64,000 nucleotides of DNA from Lactobacillus kimbladii (GTDB taxonomy: Bacteria; Bacillota; Bacilli; Lactobacillales; Lactobacillaceae), in NCBI RefSeq assembly GCF_000970755.1, contig NZ_KQ034007.1:510240-574239 (forward strand), in the 5' to 3' direction. Numbering within the stretch: the stretch's first letter is position 1; each line of letters opens with the position of its first letter. This document shows, one piece after another, positions 8,645 to 17,820 of this stretch. The position numbers were made by a program, and so were the translations under genes. The notes beneath the pieces were generated by a model. It saw only the letters and a program-made list of their open reading frames with translations, made no database searches and was not told the DNA's origin.

Positions 8645-10264
8645 ATGAAAAAAAGTGCATTGTTTGCTACTGCAATTGCATGTGTAGGTTTGCTAATCAC
8701 AGGATGCCAGAAAAATTCTAGTTCTGGTACAAAAAATCAAGATAAAATTACTGTTGTTCAAAATGCAACGGTTGACTCTCTTGACCCGATTTTAGCATAT
8801 CAAAACACTTCTTCAACTGTTGTAGCTAACACCGCAGAAGGCTTGTATACTATTGATGCCCACGATAAGCCCCAATTGGCATTAGCCTCTAAAGTTGAAA
8901 CGAGTAATCATGGACTCACCAAGACTTTTACTATTCGTGAAAATGCTAAATGGTCAAATGGTGATCCAGTAACCGCCAATGATTTCGTTTTTGCCTGGCG
9001 ACGGTTGTCTGATCCTAAGATTGCCTCAGCCTTTAACTTCCAGCCTGGTGCGGCCGGCATTAAAAACGCTAATGACATTGTTGCTGGCAAGAAGCCAGTT
9101 AAGTCATTGGGCGTTAAGGCCACTGGTCCTAAAACTCTAGTAGTGCAATTGGATCATGTTGTACCTTACATGAACAAATTGCTGGCATTCAGTGATTTTG
9201 CCCCAGTTAATCAAAAATATTTTGAAAAAGCAGGAAAGAAATTTGCACAAGATTCCAGTCATTTAATTTATTCTGGTCCATACCAAATCAAGGATTGGAA
9301 ATTAGGCGATAACACTATCCAGTTAGTTAAAAATCCTAAATATTGGGATGCCAAAAATGTCAAAATTAAGAATGTTAAGCTTGATATTATTACAGACCCA
9401 GAAAAGGCAGCTATTGCATTCGAAAATGGCAGTGCAGACTATGTTCACTTAAGTGGTCAGCTTGTTTCTAAATATCGAAAAGATAAGAACTTTGTCAATG
9501 ATGTTGGTAATTTTACACAGTACATTATGTTTAATCTGAAAAAACCGGGATTAGATAATGCTGATCTGCGTAAGGCAATTTCTTGCAGCATTAACCGTAA
9601 AGAAATAACAACTCACATCCTAAAAGATGGTTCAATTCCTTCTCATTCTATGGTTATGAAAGATTTGGTTAAGAATCCGACAACAGGCAAAGATTTTGCA
9701 GATGAATCAACTACTAATCTTTACGAGTATTCACCAGCTCAAGCTAAAAAGTATTGGAATAAGGCAAAAAAAGCAACTAACTTGCGTTCATTTACCTTGC
9801 TTTATGATGACAGTGATCCTTCATATGCTAACGTAGCTGCGTATATCAAGGCTCAAGTTGAAAAACACCTTCCTGGCATGAAAGTGACACTGCAGCAAGT
9901 AGCAAAGAAGACTAGAACTGATAAGATGTCAAAAGCTACTTATGATGCTACTTTAACTCGTTGGGGACCAGACTATGCTGATCCAACAGCGATCTTGAGT
10001 ATGTATCAATCTAAGAACGACAGCAATTACGGTCGCTGGGCAAATTCAGAATTTGATAAGTTAATGGCTCAATCTGATCAAACAACTGATCAAGCTAAGA
10101 GATACAAATTGCTTCTTAAGGCAAACAATATCCTAATTGACAGTGCTTCTTGCCCACCGCTATATCAGATTGGTGCACCAGTTTTGGAAAGATCTAATAT
10201 TAAAGATTTACCGATGCATATTGCAGGTGTACCATTCTTCTTCAAATATGCTTCAATTAAATAA
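8645..10264 (+). CDS. oppA: Oligopeptide-binding lipoprotein of the frl-linked Opp system
   Basis: This extracellular family 5 solute-binding protein of 539 residues has lipobox ITGC (Cys21). Typical OppA/DppE features are the YTIDAHDKPQLALA opening, TFTIRENAKWSNGDPVTANDFVFAWRR-type region, and RWGPDYADPTAIL near the C-terminus. The ATG at 8645, eight bases after AAAAGAG, is preferred over the in-frame GTG at 8636. It starts 15 bases after the FrlD-like kinase gene, so it belongs to that transcript. I infer it binds glycated peptides or Amadori compounds, but the ligand is not visible in sequence. Confidence 0.85.
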   Translation: MKKSALFATAIACVGLLITGCQKNSSSGTKNQDKITVVQNATVDSLDPILAYQNTSSTVVANTAEGLYTIDAHDKPQLALASKVETSNHGLTKTFTIRENAKWSNGDPVTANDFVFAWRRLSDPKIASAFNFQPGAAGIKNANDIVAGKKPVKSLGVKATGPKTLVVQLDHVVPYMNKLLAFSDFAPVNQKYFEKAGKKFAQDSSHLIYSGPYQIKDWKLGDNTIQLVKNPKYWDAKNVKIKNVKLDIITDPEKAAIAFENGSADYVHLSGQLVSKYRKDKNFVNDVGNFTQYIMFNLKKPGLDNADLRKAISCSINRKEITTHILKDGSIPSHSMVMKDLVKNPTTGKDFADESTTNLYEYSPAQAKKYWNKAKKATNLRSFTLLYDDSDPSYANVAAYIKAQVEKHLPGMKVTLQQVAKKTRTDKMSKATYDATLTRWGPDYADPTAILSMYQSKNDSNYGRWANSEFDKLMAQSDQTTDQAKRYKLLLKANNILIDSASCPPLYQIGAPVLERSNIKDLPMHIAGVPFFFKYASIK

Positions 10265-10283
10265 TTTCGTTAAAAGTATTAAT

Positions 10284-10315
10284 AGAGCTGGGATACAATC
10301 TCAGCTCTGTTTGCT
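10284..10315 (+). terminator. Intra-operon hairpin between oppA and oppB
   Basis: AGAGCTG (10284-10290) pairs with CAGCTCT (10302-10308), with further pairs inside, followed by a broken T run. Such hairpins behind binding-protein genes commonly stabilise the upstream mRNA or partly terminate, giving more binding protein than permease. Confidence 0.55.
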
Positions 10316-10341
10316 TATTTAGGAAGATTGGAGGGAAAAAC

Positions 10342-11274
10342 TTGAAAAAGTATGTCTTAAAAAGAATATTAATCGCAGTGATTACATTATTTTTAATTAC
10401 TTTGATTCTTTTTATTATGGAAAAGGCAATGCCTGGTTCGCCATTTAATGATGAAAAAATGTCACATGCTCAAATAGCGGCACTTTACCATAAATATGGT
10501 TTAGACGGTCCAGTGCCATTGCAGTTTCTTAATTACTTGAAAAATATGTTATCTGGCGATTTCGGTGTTTCGTATACCGTTCAAGTTAATACGCCGGTTA
10601 CTACAATGATTTTGCAGCATTTTACCATTTCACTTCAGATAGGTTTACAGGCTACTGTACTAGGTTCAGTTTTAGGCTTTCTGATGGGAATTTTGGCAGC
10701 AATCAAAAAAGGTACAATTTGGGATAACTTAATGACTGGCATTTCTGTTTTGGGAATAAGTCTTCCTAACTTTGTAGTAGCATTGATCGTGTCAATCATA
10801 TTTTCTTATAAACTAATGGTCTTTCCAGGAACATACCAACCAACACAACCATTTGTATCAAGTATTCTGCCTACAATAGCATTGAGTACTTTTACTATGG
10901 CAAGTATTGAACGATATGTTAGAAATGACATGATTGATATTATGAATTCTGATTATTATCGTTTAGCGGATTCAAAAGGAATTAAAAAGTTCCAGTTGAT
11001 CGGACACCATGTTATCAGAAACACTTTAATTTCAGTTATTACTGTATTAGCACCACTGATGATTGACCTAATTGCCGGGAGTATGGTAATTGAAAAAGCT
11101 TTTGCTATTCCAGGCTTGGGAACATTGTATATCAGTGCTATACAAGCTAATGACTACAATGTAGTCTTAGGTATAACTTTCTTTTATGCAGTGCTTTTTA
11201 TTGGTATTATGTTAATAGTTGATATTCTTTACGGGTTAATAGATCCGCGTATTAGATTAGATGAGGGCAAATAA
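10342..11274 (+). CDS. oppB: Oligopeptide ABC transporter permease OppB
   Basis: This permease of 310 residues has an N-terminal helix (KKYVLKRILIAVITLFLIT) and the conserved OppB N-domain FMEKAMPGSPF-type loop. It then shows five more membrane helices and an EAA loop (YYRLADSKGIKKFQLIGHHV). The start is TTG with GGAGGG at 10330-10335. It forms the channel with OppC. Confidence 0.9.
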   Translation: MKKYVLKRILIAVITLFLITLILFIMEKAMPGSPFNDEKMSHAQIAALYHKYGLDGPVPLQFLNYLKNMLSGDFGVSYTVQVNTPVTTMILQHFTISLQIGLQATVLGSVLGFLMGILAAIKKGTIWDNLMTGISVLGISLPNFVVALIVSIIFSYKLMVFPGTYQPTQPFVSSILPTIALSTFTMASIERYVRNDMIDIMNSDYYRLADSKGIKKFQLIGHHVIRNTLISVITVLAPLMIDLIAGSMVIEKAFAIPGLGTLYISAIQANDYNVVLGITFFYAVLFIGIMLIVDILYGLIDPRIRLDEGK

Positions 11275-11276
11275 TT

Positions 11277-12185
11277 ATGACTAATATAGAAAATAATGAT
11301 TTTGAATTTGCCCATAAATCTGAAACAGTTGACCATTATTCTGGTAAATCTTATTCATATGGGCAGTTGGTTTGGCATCGCTTTTTAAGAAATAAAGGTG
11401 CGGTGATTAGCGCAGTTGTTTTAATTATTATTGCTTTAATAGCCATTCTGGCGCCTTACCTTAGTCAATACTCACCCACTACACCGTATCCTAACCAGTC
11501 TAATTTAGCTCCTGGAGTTAATGGTCATTGGTTTGGAACAGACAACTTAGGCAGAGATATTTTTGTAAGAGTTGCTGCTGGTACTTCAGTTTCACTAAGG
11601 GTTGCTCTGGTGGCAATGGCAATTGATCTGGTTATTGGTACTAGTTATGGCCTGATTTCAGGATATTTTGGTGGCAAAATTGATTTATTCATGCAAAGAA
11701 TAACAGAAATTCTTAGTACTATTCCTATGATCATTATTGTTACTTTGCTTGTTCTGGTCATGAAGCCAGGTCTAGTAAGCATAATTACTGCGATGATGAT
11801 TGTCGGCTGGATTAATATGAGTAGAATAGTTCGCGCACAGGTGTTGGAACTAAAAACCAGCGAGTATGTTTTATCAGCAAAGACAATGGGAGAATCTGAT
11901 ATTAAAATTATTTTCTCTCAAATTTTGCCTAATACATTAGGACAAATAATTACCACATTTATGTTATCTATTCCGAACGCAATTTTTTTGGAAGCATTCT
12001 TAGCCTTTATCGGTTTAGGTGTTCCGGCACCATTAGCTTCATTAGGAACAATGATTAATGATGGTTATACCCAGGCTATCGTTTACCCATACATGGTCAT
12101 TTTCCCCGTATTGTTTTTAGCACTAATTATGCTGAGTTTTAATATTATTGCGGATGGCTTACGGGATGCTATTGAAGGAAGTTAG
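11277..12185 (+). CDS. oppC: Oligopeptide ABC transporter permease OppC
   Basis: This is the second Opp permease, 302 residues. Its N-terminus carries the OppC hallmark sequence HWFGTDNLGRDIF after the first helix, and the C-half holds the BPD_transp domain with EAA loop SAKTMGESDIKIIFSQILP. It lies two bases behind oppB and is clearly co-translated. It works with OppB as the heterodimeric pore. Confidence 0.9.
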   Translation: MTNIENNDFEFAHKSETVDHYSGKSYSYGQLVWHRFLRNKGAVISAVVLIIIALIAILAPYLSQYSPTTPYPNQSNLAPGVNGHWFGTDNLGRDIFVRVAAGTSVSLRVALVAMAIDLVIGTSYGLISGYFGGKIDLFMQRITEILSTIPMIIIVTLLVLVMKPGLVSIITAMMIVGWINMSRIVRAQVLELKTSEYVLSAKTMGESDIKIIFSQILPNTLGQIITTFMLSIPNAIFLEAFLAFIGLGVPAPLASLGTMINDGYTQAIVYPYMVIFPVLFLALIMLSFNIIADGLRDAIEGS

Positions 12186-12193
12186 GTAAGATT

Positions 12194-13258
12194 ATGACCG
12201 AAACAGTTTTAGAAATAAAAAATTTACAAGTAGCCTATCATACCGATCACGGACAAGTGCAAGCTGTTAGAGGAATAAGTTATCAGGTAAAAAAGGGTGA
12301 AACAGTTGCTTTAGTTGGTGAATCCGGTTGTGGCAAGTCAGCTAGTGTAAAGCCAATCATGGGCGAAAAAGAAGCCAATCAAATAATTAAATCCGGTGAG
12401 ATCAATTTCACTTACCAGACTGAAAATGGTCCACAAACAGTTAATTTATTAAAAATTAGTCCTAAGATTATGCAAAATCGTATTAAGGGCAAAGAAATAG
12501 CAATGGTTTTTCAAGACCCAATGACTTCTCTCGATCCAACCATGAAAATTAATAAGCAAATCGCTGAGGCAGTAAAGGCTTCTCATCCTGAGATGAACAA
12601 GGATCAAATCAACGAACGGGTGCTTAATTTAATTGAAACCGTTGGCATTCAAAACATGAAGGTTGTTCAGAACCAATATCCACATCAACTTTCTGGGGGA
12701 ATGAGACAGAGAATTGTTATCGCCATTGCGTTGGCCGGGAATCCCAGTTTACTGATCTGTGATGAACCAACTACGGGTTTGGATGTTACTATTCAGGCTA
12801 AAATTTTGAACCTGATTAAAGATATACAAAAGAGCAGGAAATTATCTGTTATTTTTATCACCCATAATTTAGGGGTGGTTGCCAATATTGCAACATATGT
12901 GAACGTCATGTATGCTGGAAAAATAGTTGAGACTGGAACGAGCCAAGATATCTTTTTTGAACCTCGTCACCCATATACTTGGGGTCTGCTTGAATCAGTA
13001 CCTGATATCAATGAGAAAGTTGACGAATTACCGACTATTGCCGGAACGATTCCAGACTTAACACAACCGATTGTTGGAGATGCTTTTGCTCCCAGAAATA
13101 AGTATGCCTTAAACATTGATTTTAAAAAACAACCGCCAATGTTTAAAATTAATGACCACCATTATGCTGCAACTTGGCTCTTAGATAAAAGAGCTCCCAA
13201 AGTACCAATTCCAGCAGTTTTGCAAAAGAGAATTTTAAAAATGAAGGGGGCATCATAA
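12194..13258 (+). CDS. oppD: Oligopeptide ABC transporter ATPase OppD
   Basis: This ATPase of 354 residues has Walker A GESGCGKSA (the usual final S/T is Ala here after Ser), Q-loop MVFQDPMTSLDP, signature LSGGMRQRIVIAIALA, Walker B LLICDEPTTGLD and His in ITHNLG. The C-terminal OppD extension (about 60 residues after RHPYTWGLL) is present, but its cysteine Fe-S motif, seen in many OppD proteins, is absent. It pairs with OppF. Confidence 0.9.
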   Translation: MTETVLEIKNLQVAYHTDHGQVQAVRGISYQVKKGETVALVGESGCGKSASVKPIMGEKEANQIIKSGEINFTYQTENGPQTVNLLKISPKIMQNRIKGKEIAMVFQDPMTSLDPTMKINKQIAEAVKASHPEMNKDQINERVLNLIETVGIQNMKVVQNQYPHQLSGGMRQRIVIAIALAGNPSLLICDEPTTGLDVTIQAKILNLIKDIQKSRKLSVIFITHNLGVVANIATYVNVMYAGKIVETGTSQDIFFEPRHPYTWGLLESVPDINEKVDELPTIAGTIPDLTQPIVGDAFAPRNKYALNIDFKKQPPMFKINDHHYAATWLLDKRAPKVPIPAVLQKRILKMKGAS

Positions 13259-13261
13259 GCA

Positions 13262-14164
13262 ATGACTAAAAATATCCTTGAAGTTCATCATTTAAAGCAA
13301 TATTTTCCAGTTGCAAATAAAAAAATAGTTAAAGCGGTAGATGATGTTTCCTTTAACATTACTAATGGTGAAACTTTTGGTCTGGTAGGTGAGTCAGGAA
13401 GTGGAAAGACCACTATTGGCCGCTCTATTATTCGTCTTTATTGGCCTACTGCTGGTGAGGTGATTTTTGAAGGTGAACAAATAGCAGGTCAGTTAAGTAA
13501 AAAGCAGACTGCTAAGTTGCGTAAAGACATGCAGATGATTTTTCAAGATCCTATGTCTTCACTAAATCCTCGTAAAAAAGTTGGTGACATAGTCAAGCTC
13601 GGTCTTGATATTCATTATCCTAAATTAACTAAGGATGAAAAACTGCAAAAAGTTATTGAAATGTTAAAAATAGTTGGTCTTGACTCATCATTTGTTAACC
13701 GCTACCCGCAAGAACTTTCAGGTGGACAAAGACAAAGAGTTGGTATTGCCAGAGTAGTTATCATGCATCCCAGACTTATTATTGCAGATGAAGCTATTTC
13801 TGCTCTAGATGTTTCAGTACAAGCTCAAGTTGTTAATCTTCTTCAAAGAATACAAAGAGAAAGTGGCAGTGCCATGCTCTTTATTGCCCATGACTTGGCA
13901 ATGGTCAAACATATTTCAAGTCATATAGGAGTAATTCATTTGGGACATATTGTCGAGATTGGGCCAACAGAAGCAATTTTTGACGATCCTGTGCATCCTT
14001 ATACAAAAAGTTTGTTAACCGCTATCCCCACTACTAATCCAATAGCAGAACAAAATAAAAAGTTATCAAATTATCATGCATTTAGACAACAATATGAAAA
14101 TAAAGAAATGGCAGATTTAGGCAATGGTCACTATGCAATAGACGATGGGTCGTGGACTAAGTAA
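13262..14164 (+). CDS. oppF: Oligopeptide ABC transporter ATPase OppF
   Basis: This ATPase of 300 residues has Walker [11 protein letters not shown]-loop [12 protein letters not shown], signature [15 protein letters not shown], Walker [13 protein letters not shown] and the switch His in [14 protein letters not shown] marks the oligopeptide subfamily C-terminus. It ends the transporter set. No terminator is visible before the next gene 62 bases away, so that gene may share the transcript. Confidence 0.9.
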   Translation: MTKNILEVHHLKQYFPVANKKIVKAVDDVSFNITNGETFGLVGESGSGKTTIGRSIIRLYWPTAGEVIFEGEQIAGQLSKKQTAKLRKDMQMIFQDPMSSLNPRKKVGDIVKLGLDIHYPKLTKDEKLQKVIEMLKIVGLDSSFVNRYPQELSGGQRQRVGIARVVIMHPRLIIADEAISALDVSVQAQVVNLLQRIQRESGSAMLFIAHDLAMVKHISSHIGVIHLGHIVEIGPTEAIFDDPVHPYTKSLLTAIPTTNPIAEQNKKLSNYHAFRQQYENKEMADLGNGHYAIDDGSWTK

Positions 14165-14226
14165 AACTCCTTATGATAAAATATTGATAAATAAATTTTT
14201 AATATTATCAAGAAAAGGAAAAATAG

Positions 14227-14760
14227 ATGCCACGTCCTAAAACCAAGCAAGAATTAGTTGATGCAAGTAATTCGTCATACCAGAAGATAGTTGATTTAAT
14301 CGCTAAGTTGCCAGAGGATGCTCGCACTGGCAGTTTCAATTTTGATACGAGTAAACTAAAAGAAGCCCATTGGAAGAGAGATCATAATGTACGCGATGTT
14401 TTGATCCATTTATATGAATGGCAAAAATTGTTGCTAGAGTGGGTTAAAAGCAATCAATCCGGTGAAAACAAAGAATTTTTGCCTGAAGGGTATAATTGGC
14501 GTAATTATGGTGAAATGAATCAAGAATTTTGGCAAAAGCACCAATCTACGCCACTTGCAGAAGCAGAAAAAATGCTGGCGAATAGTCATAAACAAACTAT
14601 GGCTTTGCTTGATACCTATACGGAAGAGCAACTATTTCAAAAGAATGTTTTTCCTTGGACTGGTAATAATGCATTAGGTACTTATTTCATTGCAAATACT
14701 TGCAGTCATTATGAATGGGCTTTAAAGAAGTTACGAAAATATCAAAGATCCTTGAAATAA
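14227..14760 (+). CDS. ClbS/DfsB family four-helix protein
   Basis: This small cytosolic protein of 177 residues begins MPRPKTKQELVDAS, the family start, and keeps NVRDVLIHLYEWQKLLLEW in the middle and NTCSHYEWALKKLRK at the end, typical of ClbS/DfsB (DUF1706). ClbS itself protects colibactin producers from their own toxin; most homologues in lactobacilli have no known substrate. It sits between the Opp genes and the GntR gene. A role in handling reactive small molecules is only a guess. A terminator follows. Confidence 0.75.
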   Translation: MPRPKTKQELVDASNSSYQKIVDLIAKLPEDARTGSFNFDTSKLKEAHWKRDHNVRDVLIHLYEWQKLLLEWVKSNQSGENKEFLPEGYNWRNYGEMNQEFWQKHQSTPLAEAEKMLANSHKQTMALLDTYTEEQLFQKNVFPWTGNNALGTYFIANTCSHYEWALKKLRKYQRSLK

Positions 14761-14769
14761 TGGCTTATT

Positions 14770-14805
14770 AAAACCGTTAGCGTAAAAGCTGGCGGTTTTT
14801 GTTTT
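14770..14805 (+). terminator. Terminator after the frl-opp-clbS unit
   Basis: AAAACCGTTAGC (14770-14781) pairs with GCTGGCGGTTTT (14788-14799), followed by T-rich sequence. This is the first strong terminator after the frl-opp genes. Confidence 0.8.
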
Positions 14806-14961
14806 TAATGAGCCACTTATTTAAATAAATCAAAAGTTTGACAATTTATTTATAAAAAATTCTGATAAAAAACTTTTATAGCTAATGCTCTAAAGCAATA
14901 TTTCAGGCTTTAAAATATTTTTAGAGTTTTTTAGTTAGTATAATCTACCAAACTTTTCATA

Positions 14962-14988
14962 CAGTTATAATTTTAAATGACTGTTATA
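14962..14988 (+). promoter_or_regulatory. Repeats ahead of the GntR gene
   Basis: CAGTTATA (14962-14969) and CTGTTATA (14981-14988) are near-direct repeats 19 bases apart. They match, in reverse complement, the paired TATAACA repeats in the frlB promoter. This suggests a shared operator and autoregulation by the GntR protein. Confidence 0.35.
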
Positions 14989-15053
14989 CTAATCTTTGAG
15001 TTTGTTATTTTTATTTTAATTTAGTAATATTGAATAGTTAAGGAAGTGTGATA

Positions 15054-15812
15054 ATGAATTCTGTCAAAACAATAGCTGGTGTACCACTTTACAAAAAAAT
15101 CTACTTAGATATCAAACAAAAGATTCAGCAAAACATTTTGAAAACTGATGAAAAATTACCGAGTGAACAATATTTGTGTCAACAATATCAGGTTAGCAGA
15201 ATAACAGTGCGTAAAGCTCTGAAATTATTGACTGATGAAGGATTAGTAGTTACTATCCAGGGGAAAGGCTCCTATGTCAATGTCAAAAAAATGAGGGGAA
15301 GATTGGAACAAATTGAAGGATTCTCTGAATTTTCTGAGTCTCGCTCTAAAACAAATAAAAAGATTATTTTAAAAAGAGAAATTTTACAAAATTCTCAAAT
15401 TGCTAAGATTTTGCAACTGTCTGAGCCAGCAGATTTAGTTTATATTAAAAGAATTTCTCAAACAGGAAATGAGCCTATGGCAATTGATGAAGCCTGGCTA
15501 TCAGCTGAACGCTTTCCGGAATTACTTACAAATATTCATGAAGATACCTCACTATACCAATACCTAGCAGATAAGTACCATGAAACTTTAGCAAGTTCAT
15601 ATCGCGAAATCAGCACTATCCTACCCAGTAGTGAACAAGCTAGATTACTGGCATTAACTAATGTAGTACCACTTTTTGATGTAAACAAGACTGTTTACAA
15701 TCAGTTTGATCAGCCGCTGGAATTTTCTCATTATGTTGTAAGAGGAGATAAAATGGTTTATACTATCGACTCCAAAAATGACAGCAATATTTATTTTAAC
15801 CACAAAAAGTAA
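15054..15812 (+). CDS. GntR-family regulator with UTRA ligand domain
   Basis: This DNA-binding regulator of 252 residues belongs to the GntR/HutC class. The winged helix spans residues about 8-75 (DEKLPSEQYLCQQYQVSRITVRKAL, then the wing GKGSY). The UTRA ligand domain fills the rest (VYIKRISQTGNEPMAIDEAWL). FrlR, the regulator of known frl operons, is of this class, so this is the likely local regulator of the deglycase-transporter operon, with a phosphorylated Amadori compound as possible effector. The ATG at 15054 has AAGGAAG seven bases upstream; a GTG six bases earlier is less likely. Confidence 0.85.
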   Translation: MNSVKTIAGVPLYKKIYLDIKQKIQQNILKTDEKLPSEQYLCQQYQVSRITVRKALKLLTDEGLVVTIQGKGSYVNVKKMRGRLEQIEGFSEFSESRSKTNKKIILKREILQNSQIAKILQLSEPADLVYIKRISQTGNEPMAIDEAWLSAERFPELLTNIHEDTSLYQYLADKYHETLASSYREISTILPSSEQARLLALTNVVPLFDVNKTVYNQFDQPLEFSHYVVRGDKMVYTIDSKNDSNIYFNHKK

Positions 15813-15836
15813 TTGTATTTTAAAAACTTTTCAATA

Positions 15837-15880
15837 TTTAAAAACGATCAGTTGAAATGAATTCATCTGGTCGTTTTATT
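15837..15880. terminator. Bidirectional terminator between gntR and tetR
   Basis: AAAACGATCAG (15841-15851) pairs with CTGGTCGTTTT (15867-15877), with an inner ATGAATTCAT palindrome. The genes are convergent. Confidence 0.75.
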
Positions 15881-16472
15881 ATTTTTTAGGCTTTAAATGT
15901 TGAGAGTAGGTACGAATATTATTTTGTACAAAAGCATGTGGCTGAGTTTGAAAAACACAATTAGGAAAGGAATGCTGCATAATAGCTTGACCTAAATTGA
16001 GTAAAACTAAATTATCAATTTCAACATTTTTATCAATATCTTGAGCAATTTCTCCTGTTTTTTGCATTTGTTCAAACTTTTCAGCTAAAATTTTTCTGAT
16101 TAAATCGAGAAGATTTTTAATCACTGTTTGCAGTTCTGGCAAATTTTGAGATTCACGAATACCAGTTAAAAACAAAGCTAGATGTTGCTTTATAAAATTT
16201 TGATAGATAATGGAAAAATTCATAATATCCTTATCTAAATCGCCAACTAACTGATAATTTTTATTGATCATTTGAATATCATCACGATACTTAGATATCA
16301 GTTGCTGTAAAATGCCACGTTTGTCTTTAAAATGCCTGAACAAGGTACTTTCATTAACTTGAGCGACTTGAGCAATTCTTTTAGTAGTGGTTCTTTGATA
16401 ACCATTGTGAATCAATAATTGTGAGAAAGCTGTTAAGATTCTCTGTTCAACATTACCACTCATTTTGGCCAC
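15879..16472 (-). CDS. TetR/AcrR-family regulator
   Basis: This repressor-like protein of 197 residues has an N-terminal helix-turn-helix at residues about 12-55 (TTTKRIAQVAQVNESTLFRHFKDKRG) and an all-helical ligand/dimer domain. AAGGTGG lies just upstream of the ATG. Its target is unknown; the nearby CPBP membrane protein, on the same strand and upstream, is a candidate. Confidence 0.88.
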   Translation of the reverse strand: MAKMSGNVEQRILTAFSQLLIHNGYQRTTTKRIAQVAQVNESTLFRHFKDKRGILQQLISKYRDDIQMINKNYQLVGDLDKDIMNFSIIYQNFIKQHLALFLTGIRESQNLPELQTVIKNLLDLIRKILAEKFEQMQKTGEIAQDIDKNVEIDNLVLLNLGQAIMQHSFPNCVFQTQPHAFVQNNIRTYSQHLKPKK

Positions 16473-16520
16473 CCACCTTAACTCAACTCTTTAAATATCA
16501 ATAATGGCTATTTGTGTCTA

Positions 16521-16549
16521 ATTGTAACAATTATCACATTAAGTAACAA
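16521..16549 (-). promoter_or_regulatory. Promoter of the TetR gene
   Basis: On the minus strand TTGTTA (16549-16544) and TACAAT (16526-16521) are 17 bases apart. The spacer and flanks repeat TTGTTAC, a possible autoregulatory site. Confidence 0.5.
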
Positions 16550-16725
16550 GACAAGTAATAAGTAAATTCCAACAATTTGCTAATGTTCTTATAATTACTG
16601 CAGACGTTAAGTTAAAATGATTGTATATTTCATAGTAGACAGGTAAGAAATATTGAACTGTCATATAGAACACATTAAGGACTGCAGATAAAATATTCAT
16701 GTTTATAAAGTGATTTGATTACGCC

Positions 16726-16764
16726 TAAAATAAAAATCATAACTAGAAAAAACTACAGTTATGA
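16726..16764 (-). terminator. Terminator of the CPBP gene
   Basis: On the minus strand an 8-bp stem TCATAACT/AGTTATGA (16764-16738) is followed by TTTTTATTTT. Confidence 0.65.
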
Positions 16765-16790
16765 CTTGAAATTAATTTGAGTATATTTGT

Positions 16791-17531
16791 TTACTTAGTT
16801 GCTAATAATAAAATTAAAAAGGCTAATGTATCAAATAAGAAGTGGACTAAAAAACTGATCCAAATATTATGTGTTTTTATAAAAGCCCAGTTTAAAACTA
16901 GGCGTGTAAAAGCCAAACCTAAAATAACATAGCCTAAATTATAGTCATAAGTAGAAAGATGAAGTAAAGAAAAAATCAGGGCAGAGGCAATATTACCCCA
17001 AAATAGTGGGTGAGGCATATGGCAAGAATCAGCTAATTGGGTAACAGCTAATAAAGGCATAATTGCTAAAAATTCTTCGCCCAATATTTGGATAGCACTG
17101 CTTAAACGTTGATAGAGAAAAATTGGCCAAACATGAGGCGTCTTCATAGTCAATCCTGCAGCTGCATTACCCGAAACAGAACCAAATAATTTTTGAGAAA
17201 TTGTTCCTGATAACACAGATATGAAATAGGCAAAGACAAAGAAAACAAGAATCCAAAGCCATTCTTTAGCATGTGGTACATGAAATAAATGATGCCATTT
17301 TTTACCAGTAGCAATTTGTACACCGATTATTTGAATTACTAAAAAAATGGTTACAATTAATAGCTGAAAACATACAGCTGCTAAAGAGGGATGATTTTCA
17401 TCAAAGACTAAATAGTCTGGAACTTGTATACCAGGCATTATCAAACAGCAATATGCAATTATGTTCGATAATAATATTAATAACCATTTTTTACCAGATA
17501 AATGAAATGAATTTGTTAAATTATTTGTCAT
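16791..17531 (-). CDS. CPBP-family intramembrane glutamic protease-like protein
   Basis: This multi-spanning membrane protein of 246 residues has about seven helices. The CPBP/Abi domain lies in the C-half: LGEEFLAIMP (motif 1), FSLLHLSTYD (motif 2, His) and HFLFDTL (motif 3, His). The usual motif 1 is EExxxR; the Arg is Ile here, so protease activity is uncertain. In lactobacilli related proteins are linked to bacteriocin immunity or prenyl-protein processing. No bacteriocin gene is seen nearby. It is transcribed alone. Confidence 0.7.
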   Translation of the reverse strand: MTNNLTNSFHLSGKKWLLILLSNIIAYCCLIMPGIQVPDYLVFDENHPSLAAVCFQLLIVTIFLVIQIIGVQIATGKKWHHLFHVPHAKEWLWILVFFVFAYFISVLSGTISQKLFGSVSGNAAAGLTMKTPHVWPIFLYQRLSSAIQILGEEFLAIMPLLAVTQLADSCHMPHPLFWGNIASALIFSLLHLSTYDYNLGYVILGLAFTRLVLNWAFIKTHNIWISFLVHFLFDTLAFLILLLATK

Positions 17532-17820
17532 TGAAATTCACCTTTTTATTTTTGATTTTATATTGCCAATCATAAAAATACAATCCCCAAGCTTGTGAAA
17601 AGCAAAACATGATATTTTTGTATAACTACTCTATAAGATTCTGATACCTTAACTTAAAGGTGAATTTACACAAATATAGACTAGTGGAACATGTGTTACA
17701 ATTAATTATATCGAGATTGGAAAATCCATAAGTGGATGCTATTAAAATTTTGTTTATTTTCACTTATATAATTATATATATATGCACAATAATTTAGATA
17801 GAATCATAAGGAGGTTGCTT

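Larger units (their letters stand above)
16473..16790. other. Intergenic region between tetR and the CPBP gene
   Basis: This AT-rich 318-bp gap holds the tetR promoter and the terminator of the CPBP gene. I see no coding sequence in the rest. Confidence 0.5.
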
